From an uncultured Collinsella sp. (GTDB lineage Bacteria; Actinomycetota; Coriobacteriia; Coriobacteriales; Coriobacteriaceae), in contig CATYZI010000016.1 of assembly GCA_958415625.1 (NCBI GenBank), positions 1-44,233 of the forward strand: a stretch of 44,233 nt of DNA. Reading direction: 5' to 3'. Each line of letters starts with the position of its first letter. Position 1 is the first letter of the stretch. Shown here one piece after another: positions 31,901 to 38,792 of this stretch. The translations under genes and the position numbers were made by a program. The notes below the pieces were generated by a model, which was given only the letters and a program-made list of their open reading frames with translations, had not been told where the DNA came from and did not search any database.

Positions 31901-32530
31901 GGTGAGACCCTGCACGGCCTCCAGGAACATGCCGCCAAGATCGACATAGCTGCCCCAGTACTCGGCACCGATCTTTTTGGCGTTGCGCATGACCATCATG
32001 ATGGAGACGGGGATGACCGGAACGCAGGCGAGCAGCAGCGCGGCGGGAAGACCCGCCTGGCCCACGAGCAGTACAAACAGCGTGATGGGTGCTAGGCCGG
32101 CAAAGAAGAGCTGCGGCAGGTAACCGCCAAAGTACACCTGGAGTTGCGCAGCGCCCTCGACGCTGGTCTGGACGGCCTCGGCGGTAGGGACGGTCTCGGT
32201 GTAGGAGGGGCCGAGTGCGGTGAACTTGTCGTAGACGAGCGAGCGCACGCGGCGGACGGCCTCGAACGCGGCTTTGTCGCCGGCGCGTTGGGCCAGGTAG
32301 ATGGAGGCGGCGCGCACGATGATGGCGGCGGCGAGCGGCAGGGCCGCCTGTGCGAGGGCATCGACGGCGAGCGCGGCGGAAAGACCGTCCGTGACGATGC
32401 CGCCCAAGATGCGCGCAAGCACCCACATCACCGTGATGTTTGCCATGAGCGCGATCCATTTAAACAGGACGCTCGCCACAATGTAGGGCGTTGCCTGCGG
32501 AACCAGGGAGAAGAGCCGCTTCTCGAACAT
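28964..32530 (-). CDS. Fused double ABC exporter (CydDC-like)
   Basis: 1188 aa, two complete ABC-exporter halves in one chain. The first half is CydD-like: six-helix membrane domain 1-310, Walker A GESGGGKST (367-375), signature LSGGQRQR (470-477), Walker B YVFDEA (491-496). The second repeats this with a membrane domain near 630-920, GRSGSGKST (about 1005), LSGGECQR (about 1110) and ILLDEPTSALD. The halves are joined by an acidic Ala/Ser-rich linker near 575-620. CydDC exports glutathione/cysteine or handles haem for cytochrome bd assembly; fused versions occur in actinobacteria. No cydAB is seen here, so a drug or thiol exporter is the alternative. Coupled to the YgbA-like gene. Confidence 0.85.
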   Translation of the reverse strand: MFEKRLFSLVPQATPYIVASVLFKWIALMANITVMWVLARILGGIVTDGLSAALAVDALAQAALPLAAAIIVRAASIYLAQRAGDKAAFEAVRRVRSLVYDKFTALGPSYTETVPTAEAVQTSVEGAAQLQVYFGGYLPQLFFAGLAPITLFVLLVGQAGLPAALLLACVPVIPVSIMMVMRNAKKIGAEYWGSYVDLGGMFLEAVQGLTTLKVYQADRSWHERINAESERFRTATMHLLVMQLRSICVMDLVVYMGAALGIIVAALQLATGKIGFEAAFLIVFLSQEFFLPMRRLGSLFHTAMNGMAASRRMFGILDTPEPERGDVELDGRGDIELAGVSYAYGDRTVLDSASATIAHGSLVALVGESGGGKSTLAGIIAGRKDAYRGSVRIGGVELRDVTAASLMRAVTLVPTNGYLFAGTLRDNLLLAQPNATDTELLRALDRTRVAAFVRANGGLDMVINEGGTNLSGGQRQRVCMARALLHDSPIYVFDEATSNVDAASEAAIGEAIASLAGGHTVIVVAHRLSTIVDADQILVLERGRIAEHGTHGELLAAAGAYARMWNSQEQLSAYAYAEGDAEDAGAVEAVDGSAACADGLNGTSSSSAAAAPDSGRARRSAPSIMWRMMGLVRPLAGWLVLAVALGSIGMLTAAFVPAFGALGLMAALGRNALGLGLIAACAACAACGIARGPLHYGEQLCNHYIAFRLLAHIRDLVFGALRQLAPAKLEGRGKGELVSLVTSDIELLEVFYAHTISPIAIALVCTVVFEGFLLAVSPELAGIALVAYAVLGVLLPLTSAKACGTTGRQSREGAGKLGAFVLDSLRGAGETIQFAGGTDRSRALGKLTEQVGAVDARLKRRQAVSEAVADALILVANLVMLGRALQLVAAGTIDFAAAFVAVFTFVSSFGSVMVVSRLGASLQETLASGARVLDLLDEQPQCAEVADGQNVEFAGAAAEHVSFSYVGGVDAGGAGATEQVANDTAASLILDDVTCTFAPGTMTCIMGRSGSGKSTLLKLLMRFWDPAAGTITVSGVDARHINTASLRSHEAYMTQDTHLFCGTVRENLLVAHASATDAELLDACRSASLTALIDRLPQGLDTPVAELGDSLSGGECQRIGLARIFLNDAPFILLDEPTSALDALNEAAVMQAVDELKRRGKTIVLVSHRASTCAFADFSLSVEHGRLS

Positions 32531-32912
32531 GAAACCTCCTATGCCGTAACGGTGCCGGGCGGGGTCCTCGGCAGCCGCTTAGTTAGCCAAATGCAACTAG
32601 AGTATCATCGGCAGATTGGTAAGTATGCCGAGGGTAATTTTTAGCCGATGAACTGCGTAGAAAGTTCAAAATTGTTGAGTGCGGCGAACTTTGGGTGGAC
32701 GGAGTGCGGGCGCAATTCTGATCGTGTGCGGCCCCGCTCCAAAACGTGTACGTCAGCCTCCAAAAGCTGCAAAAAATGACATGTTTGGAGGCTGACGTAC
32801 ATGTTTGGATGGGGGCGAGGGCGGCGACGGACGAAAGTCACGCCTGTGCCACGTCCGATGTGCTAGCGTTTGGGTGAATAAAACGAGCCCGTGCGGAAAG
32901 GATCCGGACCGT
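32531..32912. other. Gene-free region with an inverted repeat
   Basis: Divergent intergenic region between the ABC exporter (minus) and the LarC-like gene (plus). It must hold both promoters. The only clear structure is the repeat at 32738-32809. Short open frames cover parts of it, but none has a ribosome site or protein-like composition. Confidence 0.6.
32738..32809. repeat. Inverted repeat, TCAGCCTCCAAA family
   Basis: Arms 32738-32764 (with GTACGTCAGCCTCCAAA) and 32784-32809 (TTTGGAGGCTGACGTAC) match over about 26 bases with one indel and one change, around a 19-base centre. ACATGTTTGGA also repeats directly at 32780 and 32800. No T-tract follows. Confidence 0.75.
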
Positions 32913-33398
32913 ATGCAACGTGGAAGTACATCTCCGCTGTCCCGCGAGACCGATGCGCCCGAAACCATCGTCAAGCTGGAGTGCGACATCGACGATGCGT
33001 CGCCCGAGGTACTCGCCTATGCCGCCGACTGCCTGCGCGCGGCGGGCGCCCGCGAGGTGCACTGGCTGCCTCTTTACTGCAAGAAGGGCCGCCCCGGATG
33101 GCAGTTGCAGGTGATCTGCTCGCACGAGGATATCGAGCGCCTACAGACGATTATCTTTTTGGAGACTACGACCAACGCCGTTCGTCGCCAGGTGATGGAA
33201 CGCGTTTGCCTGCCGCGCCGATTCGAGCAGGTGACAACGCCTTGGGGCGAGGTGTCCGTTAAGGTGGCGACCCTGCCAGACGGCAGCGAGCGCGCGGCTC
33301 CCGAGTACGAGGATTGCGCCCGTCTTGCCCGCGAACATGGCGTGCCACTCCAACGCGTGATGCAGGCGGCTCAGAGCGCGGCGCTACGATTCGAGTAA
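32913..33398 (+). CDS. LarC C-terminal domain protein
   Basis: 161 aa matching only the C-terminal half of LarC, the CTP-dependent enzyme that inserts nickel into the pincer cofactor of lactate racemase. KLECDIDDASPEVLAYAADC corresponds to the ETNLDDMSPE motif, LPLYCKKGRPGWQLQVIC to the nickel/CTP region, and FLETTTNAVRRQVMERVCLP, then TPWGEVSVKVA, close the domain. The usual LarC is about 400 aa; the N-terminal His-rich domain is absent, and no larA, larB or larE is in the window. Lactobacillus plantarum splits LarC by a frameshift, but here no upstream half exists. GAAAGGATCC precedes the ATG. Confidence 0.8.
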   Translation: MQRGSTSPLSRETDAPETIVKLECDIDDASPEVLAYAADCLRAAGAREVHWLPLYCKKGRPGWQLQVICSHEDIERLQTIIFLETTTNAVRRQVMERVCLPRRFEQVTTPWGEVSVKVATLPDGSERAAPEYEDCARLAREHGVPLQRVMQAAQSAALRFE

Positions 33399-33469
33399 CA
33401 CGGTAGATGGGCTCCACATCCGCCGGACCCCGTATTCAGCCCCCATCAACCCTACCCGAAAGGACCACC

Positions 33470-34018
33470 ATGAAATACCTCATCGCTTCCGACATTCACG
33501 GCTCGGCATACTGGACCGAGCGCCTGGTCGCCGCCATCGAATCCGAGCAGCCCGACCGCGTCGTGCTGCTGGGCGACCTGCTCTACCACGGCCCGCGCAA
33601 CGACCTGCCGCGCGACTACGCCCCCAAGCGCGTGATTCCGCTGCTCAACGCCCTGGCAGACCGCATCATCGCGGTGCGCGGCAACTGCGACGCCGAGGTC
33701 GACCAGATGGTGCTCGACTTTCCCGTCATGGCGGACTACGCCACGCTGTTCGACGAGACCGGCCGCGAGCTGTTCCTGACGCACGGCCACGTCTTTGGCG
33801 CTGGCATGCACAACAGCGTCGACCACGCGCCCGCGCTGCCCGAGGGCTCCGCGCTCGTCTACGGCCACACGCACATCAAGGTTAACGAGGCAAGCGAGGC
33901 GCACCCGGGCCTGTGGCTCTTCAATCCCGGCAGCGTGAGTATTCCCAAGGACGGTACGCACAGCTACGGCATCTACGAGGGCGGCGCGTTCCGCCACGTG
34001 ATCCTGGAGGAGGAATAA
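33470..34018 (+). CDS. yfcE: YfcE-type metallophosphodiesterase
   Basis: 182 aa calcineurin-like phosphoesterase. Metal ligands are visible in LIASDIHGSAY, VLLGDLLYHG, AVRGNCDAEVD, FLTHGHVFG and VYGHTHIKV. LFNPGSVSIPKDGTHSYGIY is characteristic of YfcE. The physiological substrate of the family is unclear; E. coli YfcE cleaves model phosphodiesters. GAAAGGACC precedes the ATG at 33470. It ends two bases before mazG, so both are expressed together. Confidence 0.92.
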   Translation: MKYLIASDIHGSAYWTERLVAAIESEQPDRVVLLGDLLYHGPRNDLPRDYAPKRVIPLLNALADRIIAVRGNCDAEVDQMVLDFPVMADYATLFDETGRELFLTHGHVFGAGMHNSVDHAPALPEGSALVYGHTHIKVNEASEAHPGLWLFNPGSVSIPKDGTHSYGIYEGGAFRHVILEEE

Positions 34019-34020
34019 CC

Positions 34021-34881
34021 ATGGCGCAGCACATGGCTCAGCAAAATGCCGAGGGCTCGCGCGATCTGTCCACGCTGGTCGACGCGTCGGTCGAGCTGCA
34101 GCATCTGGTGCAGACCATCTGGCGTCTGCGTCAGCCCGATGGCTGCCCGTGGGATCGCGAGCAGACGCATCGGAGCATCGGCAAGAACATGATCGAGGAG
34201 GCCTATGAGGCGCTCGATTGCATCGAGGCGGACGACGTGGCGCATCTGCGCGAGGAGCTGGGCGATGTGCTCATGCAGGTGGTGCTGCATGCGCAGATTG
34301 CGGCGGACGCGGGCGAGTTTACGCTGGCCGATGTGGCACGCGATATCGACGCCAAGCTCATTCGCCGCCACCCACACGTGTTTGGCGATGCGGATGCCGA
34401 GAGCTCCGACGAGGTGCTCAAGATCTGGGACGAGGTCAAACTTGCCGAGAAGGCTGCCAAGGACAAGGCCGTGGCGGCAGGCGAGGCCGCACCCGAGGGT
34501 CTACTCGACGGCGTGCCCACGCACCTGCCGGCGCTGATGCAGGCCCAGAAGGTGTCGCGCAAGGCAGCGGCCGTGGGCTTTGAGTGGGAGACGGTCCAGG
34601 ACGTGTGGGACGAGGTTGCCGAGGAGCGTGCCGAGTTTGAGGCCGAGGCGCCCGGCTCGCTCGAGCGCGAGATGGAGTTTGGCGACCTGCTCTTTGCTCT
34701 GGTCAACGTTGCGCGCAAGGAGGGAATCGACGCCGAGAGCGCCCTGCGTGCCAGCACGGCAAAGTTCCGCCGCCGCTGGGCCGCGATGGAGCAGATGGCG
34801 GCTGACGCCCACGTGGATCTGGCCGAGCTTTCGACCCACGGCCTCAATGACCTCTGGGATGCCGCAAAGGCAGAGGAGTAA
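34021..34881 (+). CDS. mazG: Nucleoside triphosphate pyrophosphohydrolase
   Basis: 286 aa with two MazG domains. LRQPDGCPWDREQTHRSIGK and MIEEAYEALDCIEADD, then LREELGDVLMQVVLHAQIA, form the first; AVGFEWETVQDVWDEVAEER with EMEFGDLLFALVNVARKEG the second. Each carries the E-x-x-E ... E-x-x-D magnesium site. It hydrolyses NTPs and dNTPs to monophosphates, a house-cleaning activity and in E. coli a modulator of ppGpp. The GGAGGAGG at the end of yfcE is its ribosome site. An Ala-rich loop near 150-165 is longer than usual. Confidence 0.94.
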   Translation: MAQHMAQQNAEGSRDLSTLVDASVELQHLVQTIWRLRQPDGCPWDREQTHRSIGKNMIEEAYEALDCIEADDVAHLREELGDVLMQVVLHAQIAADAGEFTLADVARDIDAKLIRRHPHVFGDADAESSDEVLKIWDEVKLAEKAAKDKAVAAGEAAPEGLLDGVPTHLPALMQAQKVSRKAAAVGFEWETVQDVWDEVAEERAEFEAEAPGSLEREMEFGDLLFALVNVARKEGIDAESALRASTAKFRRRWAAMEQMAADAHVDLAELSTHGLNDLWDAAKAEE

Positions 34882-34885
34882 GACT

Positions 34886-34932
34886 GCGGGAACGATGGAC
34901 TGACACGCCTCATCGTTCCCGCTATATTTTTC
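34886..34932 (+). terminator. Terminator after mazG
   Basis: Perfect 12-bp stem GCGGGAACGATG (34886-34897) with CATCGTTCCCGC (34911-34922), then TATATTTTTC. Confidence 0.85.
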
Positions 34933-34952
34933 GAAAATCAAGTGTATCCCTC

Positions 34953-34997
34953 GGCTAACTTAGGGCATAATGCAAAAAGTGCGACATGGCTAACTTA
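34953..34997 (+). promoter_or_regulatory. Repeated GGCTAACTTA before eno
   Basis: GGCTAACTTA occurs at 34953-34962 and 34988-34997, 35 bases apart, flanking a CATAAT (34966-34971) that could be the eno -10 box. A dyad or tandem operator is possible; no known regulator motif is recognised. Confidence 0.3.
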
Positions 34998-35071
34998 CGG
35001 AGACGCACCGACGGTGCACGGTCAGCCGGTCGCCAAGCATTCAACCCGTTTCCAAGTGAGAGGGAGACAAC

Positions 35072-36361
35072 ATGAGCGATATTTTGGATGTCTACGGTCG
35101 CGAGGTACTCGACAGCCGCGGCAACCCCACCGTCGAGGTCGAGGTCGTGCTCGAGGACGGCAGCTTCGGCCGCGCGATGGTGCCTTCGGGCGCTTCGACC
35201 GGCGCCTTTGAGGCATGCGAGCTGCGCGATGGCGACAAGGGCCGCTACCTGGGCAAGGGCGTTTCGCAGGCCGTCGAGCACGTCAATAACGAGTGCGCTA
35301 ACGCCGTCGTGGGCCTCGACGCCTTCGACCAGCGCGCCGTCGATGCCGCGCTGATTGCCGCGGACGGTACCCCCAACAAGACCAAGCTCGGTGCCAACGC
35401 CATCCTGGGCGTGTCGCTGGCCGTCGCCCGCGCCGCTGCCGAGTCGGCGGGTCTTTCGCTGTACCAGTACCTGGGCGGCGTCAACGCCCATCTGCTGCCC
35501 ACGCCCATGATGAACATCCTCAACGGCGGCGTGCATGCCGACAATAACGTCGACTTCCAGGAGTTCATGATCATGCCGGTGGGCGCCCCGAGCTTTGCCG
35601 AGGGCCTGCGTTGGTGCGCCGAGGTCTACCACACCCTCAAGGGCGTGCTGCACGAGGCCGGCCTGGGCGGCGGCGTGGGCGACGAGGGCGGCTTTGCGCC
35701 CAACCTTAAGACCAATGCCGAGCCGTTCGAGTACATTACCAAGGCCGTCGAGAAGGCTGGCTTTAAGCCTGGCGTCGACTTCATGTACGCCATGGACCCG
35801 GCCTCGACCGAGTTCTACAACGCCGAGACCGGCATGTACGAGCTCAAGGGCGAGGGCGTGGAGTACACGAGTGCCCAGATGGTTGATTACTGGGAGAAGC
35901 TCGTCGACACCTATCCCATCATCTCCATCGAGGACGGCATGGCCGAGGAGGACTGGGACGGTTGGGTTGAGCTTACCCGCCGCATTGGCAACAAGGTGCA
36001 GCTGGTGGGCGACGACCTGTTCGTCACCAACACCGAGCGCCTCAAGAAGGGCATCGAGCTGGGTGCCGCCAACGCGATCCTGGTCAAGGTCAATCAGATC
36101 GGCACGCTCACCGAGTCGCTCGAGGCCATCGAGACCGCCAAGGAGGCCGGTTACGCTTGCATCGTGAGCCACCGCTCCGGCGAGACCGAGGATTCCACGA
36201 TTGCCGACCTGGTCGTGGGCGTCAATGCCGGCCAGATCAAGTCGGGCGCCCCGTGCCGCAGCGACCGTATCGCCAAGTACAACCAGCTCATTCGCATCGA
36301 GGACGAGCTCGAGGGCAGCGCGCGCTACGCCGGCAAGGCCGCGTTCTACAACATTCGCTAG
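35072..36361 (+). CDS. eno: Enolase
   Basis: 429 aa, normal length. Converts 2-phosphoglycerate to phosphoenolpyruvate, which also feeds the PTS genes of this window. Landmarks are REVLDSRGNPTVEVEV, GASTGAFEACELRDGD, GGGVGDEGGFAPNL, SIEDGMAEEDWDGW, LVGDDLFVTN, ILVKVNQIGTLTES and SHRSGETEDSTIADLVVG. GAGGGAGA precedes the ATG. Single-gene unit closed by a strong terminator. Confidence 0.98.
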   Translation: MSDILDVYGREVLDSRGNPTVEVEVVLEDGSFGRAMVPSGASTGAFEACELRDGDKGRYLGKGVSQAVEHVNNECANAVVGLDAFDQRAVDAALIAADGTPNKTKLGANAILGVSLAVARAAAESAGLSLYQYLGGVNAHLLPTPMMNILNGGVHADNNVDFQEFMIMPVGAPSFAEGLRWCAEVYHTLKGVLHEAGLGGGVGDEGGFAPNLKTNAEPFEYITKAVEKAGFKPGVDFMYAMDPASTEFYNAETGMYELKGEGVEYTSAQMVDYWEKLVDTYPIISIEDGMAEEDWDGWVELTRRIGNKVQLVGDDLFVTNTERLKKGIELGAANAILVKVNQIGTLTESLEAIETAKEAGYACIVSHRSGETEDSTIADLVVGVNAGQIKSGAPCRSDRIAKYNQLIRIEDELEGSARYAGKAAFYNIR

Positions 36362-36434
36362 GCACGCGGAGCTCGCGGGGGCGGGGAAGACTCGGATTCG
36401 CCTTGCTCCAGCCGGGCGCTGTTGAGCACCATTG

Positions 36435-36466
36435 GGCGCTGGGCCATATGGCTCAGCGCCTTTTTT
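36435..36466 (+). terminator. Terminator after eno
   Basis: GGCGCTGGGCC (36435-36445) pairs with GGCTCAGCGCC (36450-36460), one wobble, short ATAT loop, six T after it. Confidence 0.9.
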
Positions 36467-36557
36467 ATGTCGAGTAAAGGCTGCCGAAGGTGGTGCGCGC
36501 GCTCGTGCTATAACTAGAATACTTAGCGCAAACAAACCTCAACCGCACAAGGCGCAC

Positions 36558-37319
36558 ATGGATCAGATTTACGACAACAGGTACTATTCCGCCGGTTCGC
36601 GTGAGCCGTCGCCTCGCCGTGCGCGCACGGTGCAGCTCGGTGGGTCCGCCTACGCCGGCGCCGATCGCTCCACGCAGCGCCCGACAAGTACCTCGCGCCC
36701 CAATGCTCATGTGAATACTTCGGCAGATGGACCGGTGCGCCCGGCACGTTCGACACATGCGTCGCGTCCCTCGGCCCAGACGCACGACAGGTCGAGCAGG
36801 CCTTCGAGCCGTCTTTCGGGCTCGGACTTTATGCGCTACGCCAACGACAATACGGTGGTCAAGGCGATCTATGACTTTACGCATGGCTCTCTGCGTCCGC
36901 TGTTTATCGGTATCGTGGTGGCGCTGGCGCTCGTGAGCCTGTATTTTCCCGTACGCGACCTGTACGTGGCAAAACGCTCGAGCGACATCTTGGCCAAGCA
37001 GGTCGAGATTCGCCAGCAATACAATGATGAGCTGCAAAAAAGCGTCGACAAGCTGCTCTCGGAGGAGGGTATCAAGGACGCGGCGTCCGAGGACCTGGGC
37101 CTGGTGATGCCCGGCGAGAAGAAGATTGACGTGCTAGGCTTGGACGACGATTCGGACTCGTCGTCGAGCAAAAAGTCCTCAAACGCCAAGAAGGCCAGCG
37201 AAGTGGCCAAGGAAATCGAAGAAGTCGGCAAGGACGCGCCGTGGTACATCCAGGCGCTCGACATGCTGTTTGGGTTTAACGGCGTCGAGGGCCAGACGGT
37301 CGTGTCCAACGGCAAATAG
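36558..37319 (+). CDS. Septum formation initiator (DivIC/FtsB-like)
   Basis: 253 aa. A long disordered cytoplasmic N-terminus rich in Ser, Arg, Thr and Pro (1-105) precedes one membrane helix (about 119-135, LFIGIVVALALVSLYFPV). A coiled coil follows (RSSDILAKQVEIRQQYNDEL) and the DivIC/FtsB signature SEDLGLVMPGEKKI. It should act in the divisome with FtsL/FtsQ. Order eno - divIC-like - ppx is common in actinobacteria. A Ser/Lys-rich acidic tail adds to the length (family often 100-200 aa). Start ATG 36558 has only a weak AAGG ahead; the frame is open upstream into the eno terminator, which is not coding. Confidence 0.82.
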   Translation: MDQIYDNRYYSAGSREPSPRRARTVQLGGSAYAGADRSTQRPTSTSRPNAHVNTSADGPVRPARSTHASRPSAQTHDRSSRPSSRLSGSDFMRYANDNTVVKAIYDFTHGSLRPLFIGIVVALALVSLYFPVRDLYVAKRSSDILAKQVEIRQQYNDELQKSVDKLLSEEGIKDAASEDLGLVMPGEKKIDVLGLDDDSDSSSSKKSSNAKKASEVAKEIEEVGKDAPWYIQALDMLFGFNGVEGQTVVSNGK

Positions 37320-37339
37320 CGCCCGGAGGGGAGCTCGCA

Positions 37340-38344
37340 ATGACAAATTGCAAACGCTATAAGGTGGCCGCGATCGACCTGGGAACGGTGTCGTCGCGAC
37401 TGGTGTTGGCCCAGGTCGAGGGCGGAGCGATTGTGGAATCGTCCAAGCATACCGAGATTACCGACCTGGGCGAGGGCGTGGACGCGACGGGGCGCTTCTG
37501 CGAGGCGGCTGTCGAGCGTGTGCTCGCTGCGTGCCGCATGTTTGTGGACGAGGCCCGTGCCTTTGGGGCCGTGTGCGTCTGCACCACGTGCACGAGTGCC
37601 GCGCGCGATGCGTCCAATGCCGCGCTGCTGCTGGACGGCCTGCGCGAGTTGGGGCTCAAACCACAGGTGATTCCGGGCGAGGTCGAGGCGCGCCTGACGT
37701 TTTTTGGCGTGGCGCACGACTTTGCCGGCGAGCGCATCATCGTCGCGGATTCGGGCGGCGGGTCCACGGAACTCGCGACGGGCGTATACGCTCCGGAGCG
37801 CGGCGTCTTTGCGCTGGAGGGAACGCGCTCGCTGGACATCGGTTGCCGTCGCGTGACGGAGCGCTTTTTCTCTGCGTTGCCGCCCGCGGATGGCGAGCTT
37901 GCTGCCGCTGCCGCGTGGGCAGGCGAACAGTTCGCCGCCTATTTTGAGGGCCTGCCTGTCGACTTTGAGCGCGCCGAACGCTTAGTCGCGGTGGGCGGCA
38001 CGGTGACTACGCTGGTGGCTCTGGTCCACGAGCTGGAACCGTACGATTCGAGCTTTGTGCACCTACGCGAGCTGTCGCTGGAGCAGGTCTCGGCCGCTAT
38101 CGAGCGCATGTCTGTGTTGGACGCGGAAGGCATCGCCGCGCTACCGGGTGTACAGCCCAAACGCGCGGGCGTGATCTTGGCTGGTGCCGTGGTGATTCGC
38201 GAGCTTATGCGAGCCGGCGGCTACGACACGCTCACCGTAAGCGAGAACAGCCTGCTTGCCGGCATGGCCGCCACCATTAACGAGGTTCTCGACGGTGAGC
38301 TACCCACCATCGGCTGGACCCCCAGCCTCAGCGCCCTCCAATAA
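37340..38344 (+). CDS. ppx: Exopolyphosphatase / GppA-family phosphatase
   Basis: 334 aa with the actin-like ASKHA fold. AAIDLGTVSSRLVLAQVEGG is the first phosphate loop (family: DIGSNSxRL), CTTCTSAARDASNA the second and VADSGGGSTELATG the third. It should remove terminal phosphate from polyphosphate or hydrolyse pppGpp. It corresponds to the short Ppx1-type form of actinobacteria without the C-terminal HD-like domain of E. coli Ppx. GGAGGGGAGC precedes the ATG. Its TAA stop is the first base of a palindromic repeat. Confidence 0.9.
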   Translation: MTNCKRYKVAAIDLGTVSSRLVLAQVEGGAIVESSKHTEITDLGEGVDATGRFCEAAVERVLAACRMFVDEARAFGAVCVCTTCTSAARDASNAALLLDGLRELGLKPQVIPGEVEARLTFFGVAHDFAGERIIVADSGGGSTELATGVYAPERGVFALEGTRSLDIGCRRVTERFFSALPPADGELAAAAAWAGEQFAAYFEGLPVDFERAERLVAVGGTVTTLVALVHELEPYDSSFVHLRELSLEQVSAAIERMSVLDAEGIAALPGVQPKRAGVILAGAVVIRELMRAGGYDTLTVSENSLLAGMAATINEVLDGELPTIGWTPSLSALQ

Positions 38345-38410
38345 GTTGCGGTGAAATACGGACTAAAATCGCCCTTTCGGGCACCAAACAGTCCCTATTC
38401 CACCGCAACT
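38344..38410. repeat. Inverted repeat, GTTGCGGTG family, copy 2
   Basis: AGTTGCGGTGAAATACGGACT (from 38344) pairs with 38390-38410 with few mismatches; an inner GCCC-tttc-GGGC hairpin sits at 38371-38382. Same outer sequence as 27433-27499 but a different centre. It starts on the last base of the ppx stop codon. Confidence 0.75.
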
Positions 38411-38423
38411 CACCATCTGTATC

Positions 38424-38498
38424 GGCATCCAAAAGAAACGAGCCCGTGTCCCTGGGGGACACGGGCTCGTAGACAATACATGGTAGGGGCGGTGGGAC
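38424..38498 (-). repeat. Decayed copy of tRNA-Leu 3' end and terminator
   Basis: This 75-base stretch repeats 38620-38694 at an offset of 196. It contains the terminator hairpin (38438-38452 with 38456-38470) and the last bases of tRNA-Leu (CCA end at 38481-38483, then acceptor and half T-stem), after which similarity stops. No cloverleaf can be completed, so it is a remnant. Confidence 0.7.
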
Positions 38499-38619
38499 GT
38501 CTGCGTATTTGCTGCGCAAATCCGCACCGGCTTCGGTCGCCTGCTGGCGCCCTCGCCGGCTCGCTACGGACGCTGCGCGTCCGCTTAACGCTCGCCCCCT
38601 CGCGGGTTCGAGTCCCACC
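38499..38619. other. GC-rich insert between the tRNA-Leu repeats
   Basis: The 121 bases between the repeat units hold no gene. They include short hairpins (e.g. GGACGC-TGC-GCGTCC near 38568) and end with GGGTTCGAGTCCCACCG (38604-38620) on the plus strand, a tRNA T-arm in the opposite orientation to the tRNA-Leu T-arm at 38687-38703. Its T-stem would contain a mismatch, so a working plus-strand tRNA is unlikely. Confidence 0.5.
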
Positions 38620-38625
38620 GGCATC

Positions 38626-38666
38626 TAAAAGAAACGAGCCCGCATCCCTGGGGGATACGGGCTCGT
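38626..38666 (-). terminator. Terminator of tRNA-Leu
   Basis: On the minus strand ACGAGCCCGTATCCC (38666-38652) and GGGATGCGGGCTCGT (38648-38634) pair with one mismatch around a 3-base loop, followed by TTTCTTTTA. Confidence 0.85.
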
Positions 38667-38676
38667 AGGCGCTATA

Positions 38677-38761
38677 TGGTAGGGGCGGTGGGACTCGAAC
38701 CCACAATCCTTGCGGCGAGAGATTTTAAGTCTCCTGCGTATGCCAATTCCGCCACGCCCCC
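38677..38761 (-). tRNA. tRNA-Leu (anticodon UAA)
   Basis: 85 bases including an encoded CCA. Acceptor GGGGGCG pairs with CGCCCCT, the D-loop reads GGAATTGGCAT, the anticodon stem-loop is GAGA-CTTAAAA-TCTC with UAA at the anticodon, a long variable arm (CGCCGCAAGGAT) marks it as a class II tRNA, and the T-arm is GTGGG-TTCGAGT-CCCAC. It reads UUA and, by wobble, UUG codons, which are rare in this GC-rich genome. Confidence 0.95.
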
Positions 38762-38792
38762 GTGAGACTAGAAGTCTAGCACAAGCCGCCCG

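Noticed and set aside
32805..32912. N-terminal extension of the LarC-like protein into the upstream repeat
   Set aside because: The added residues are Gly/Asp/Cys-rich and unlike LarC, and the ATG at 32913 has its own ribosome site.
38479..38623. A second functional tRNA next to tRNA-Leu
   Set aside because: Only the 3' acceptor/T-arm part is recognisable, the plus-strand T-arm has a mismatch, and no anticodon arm can be folded.
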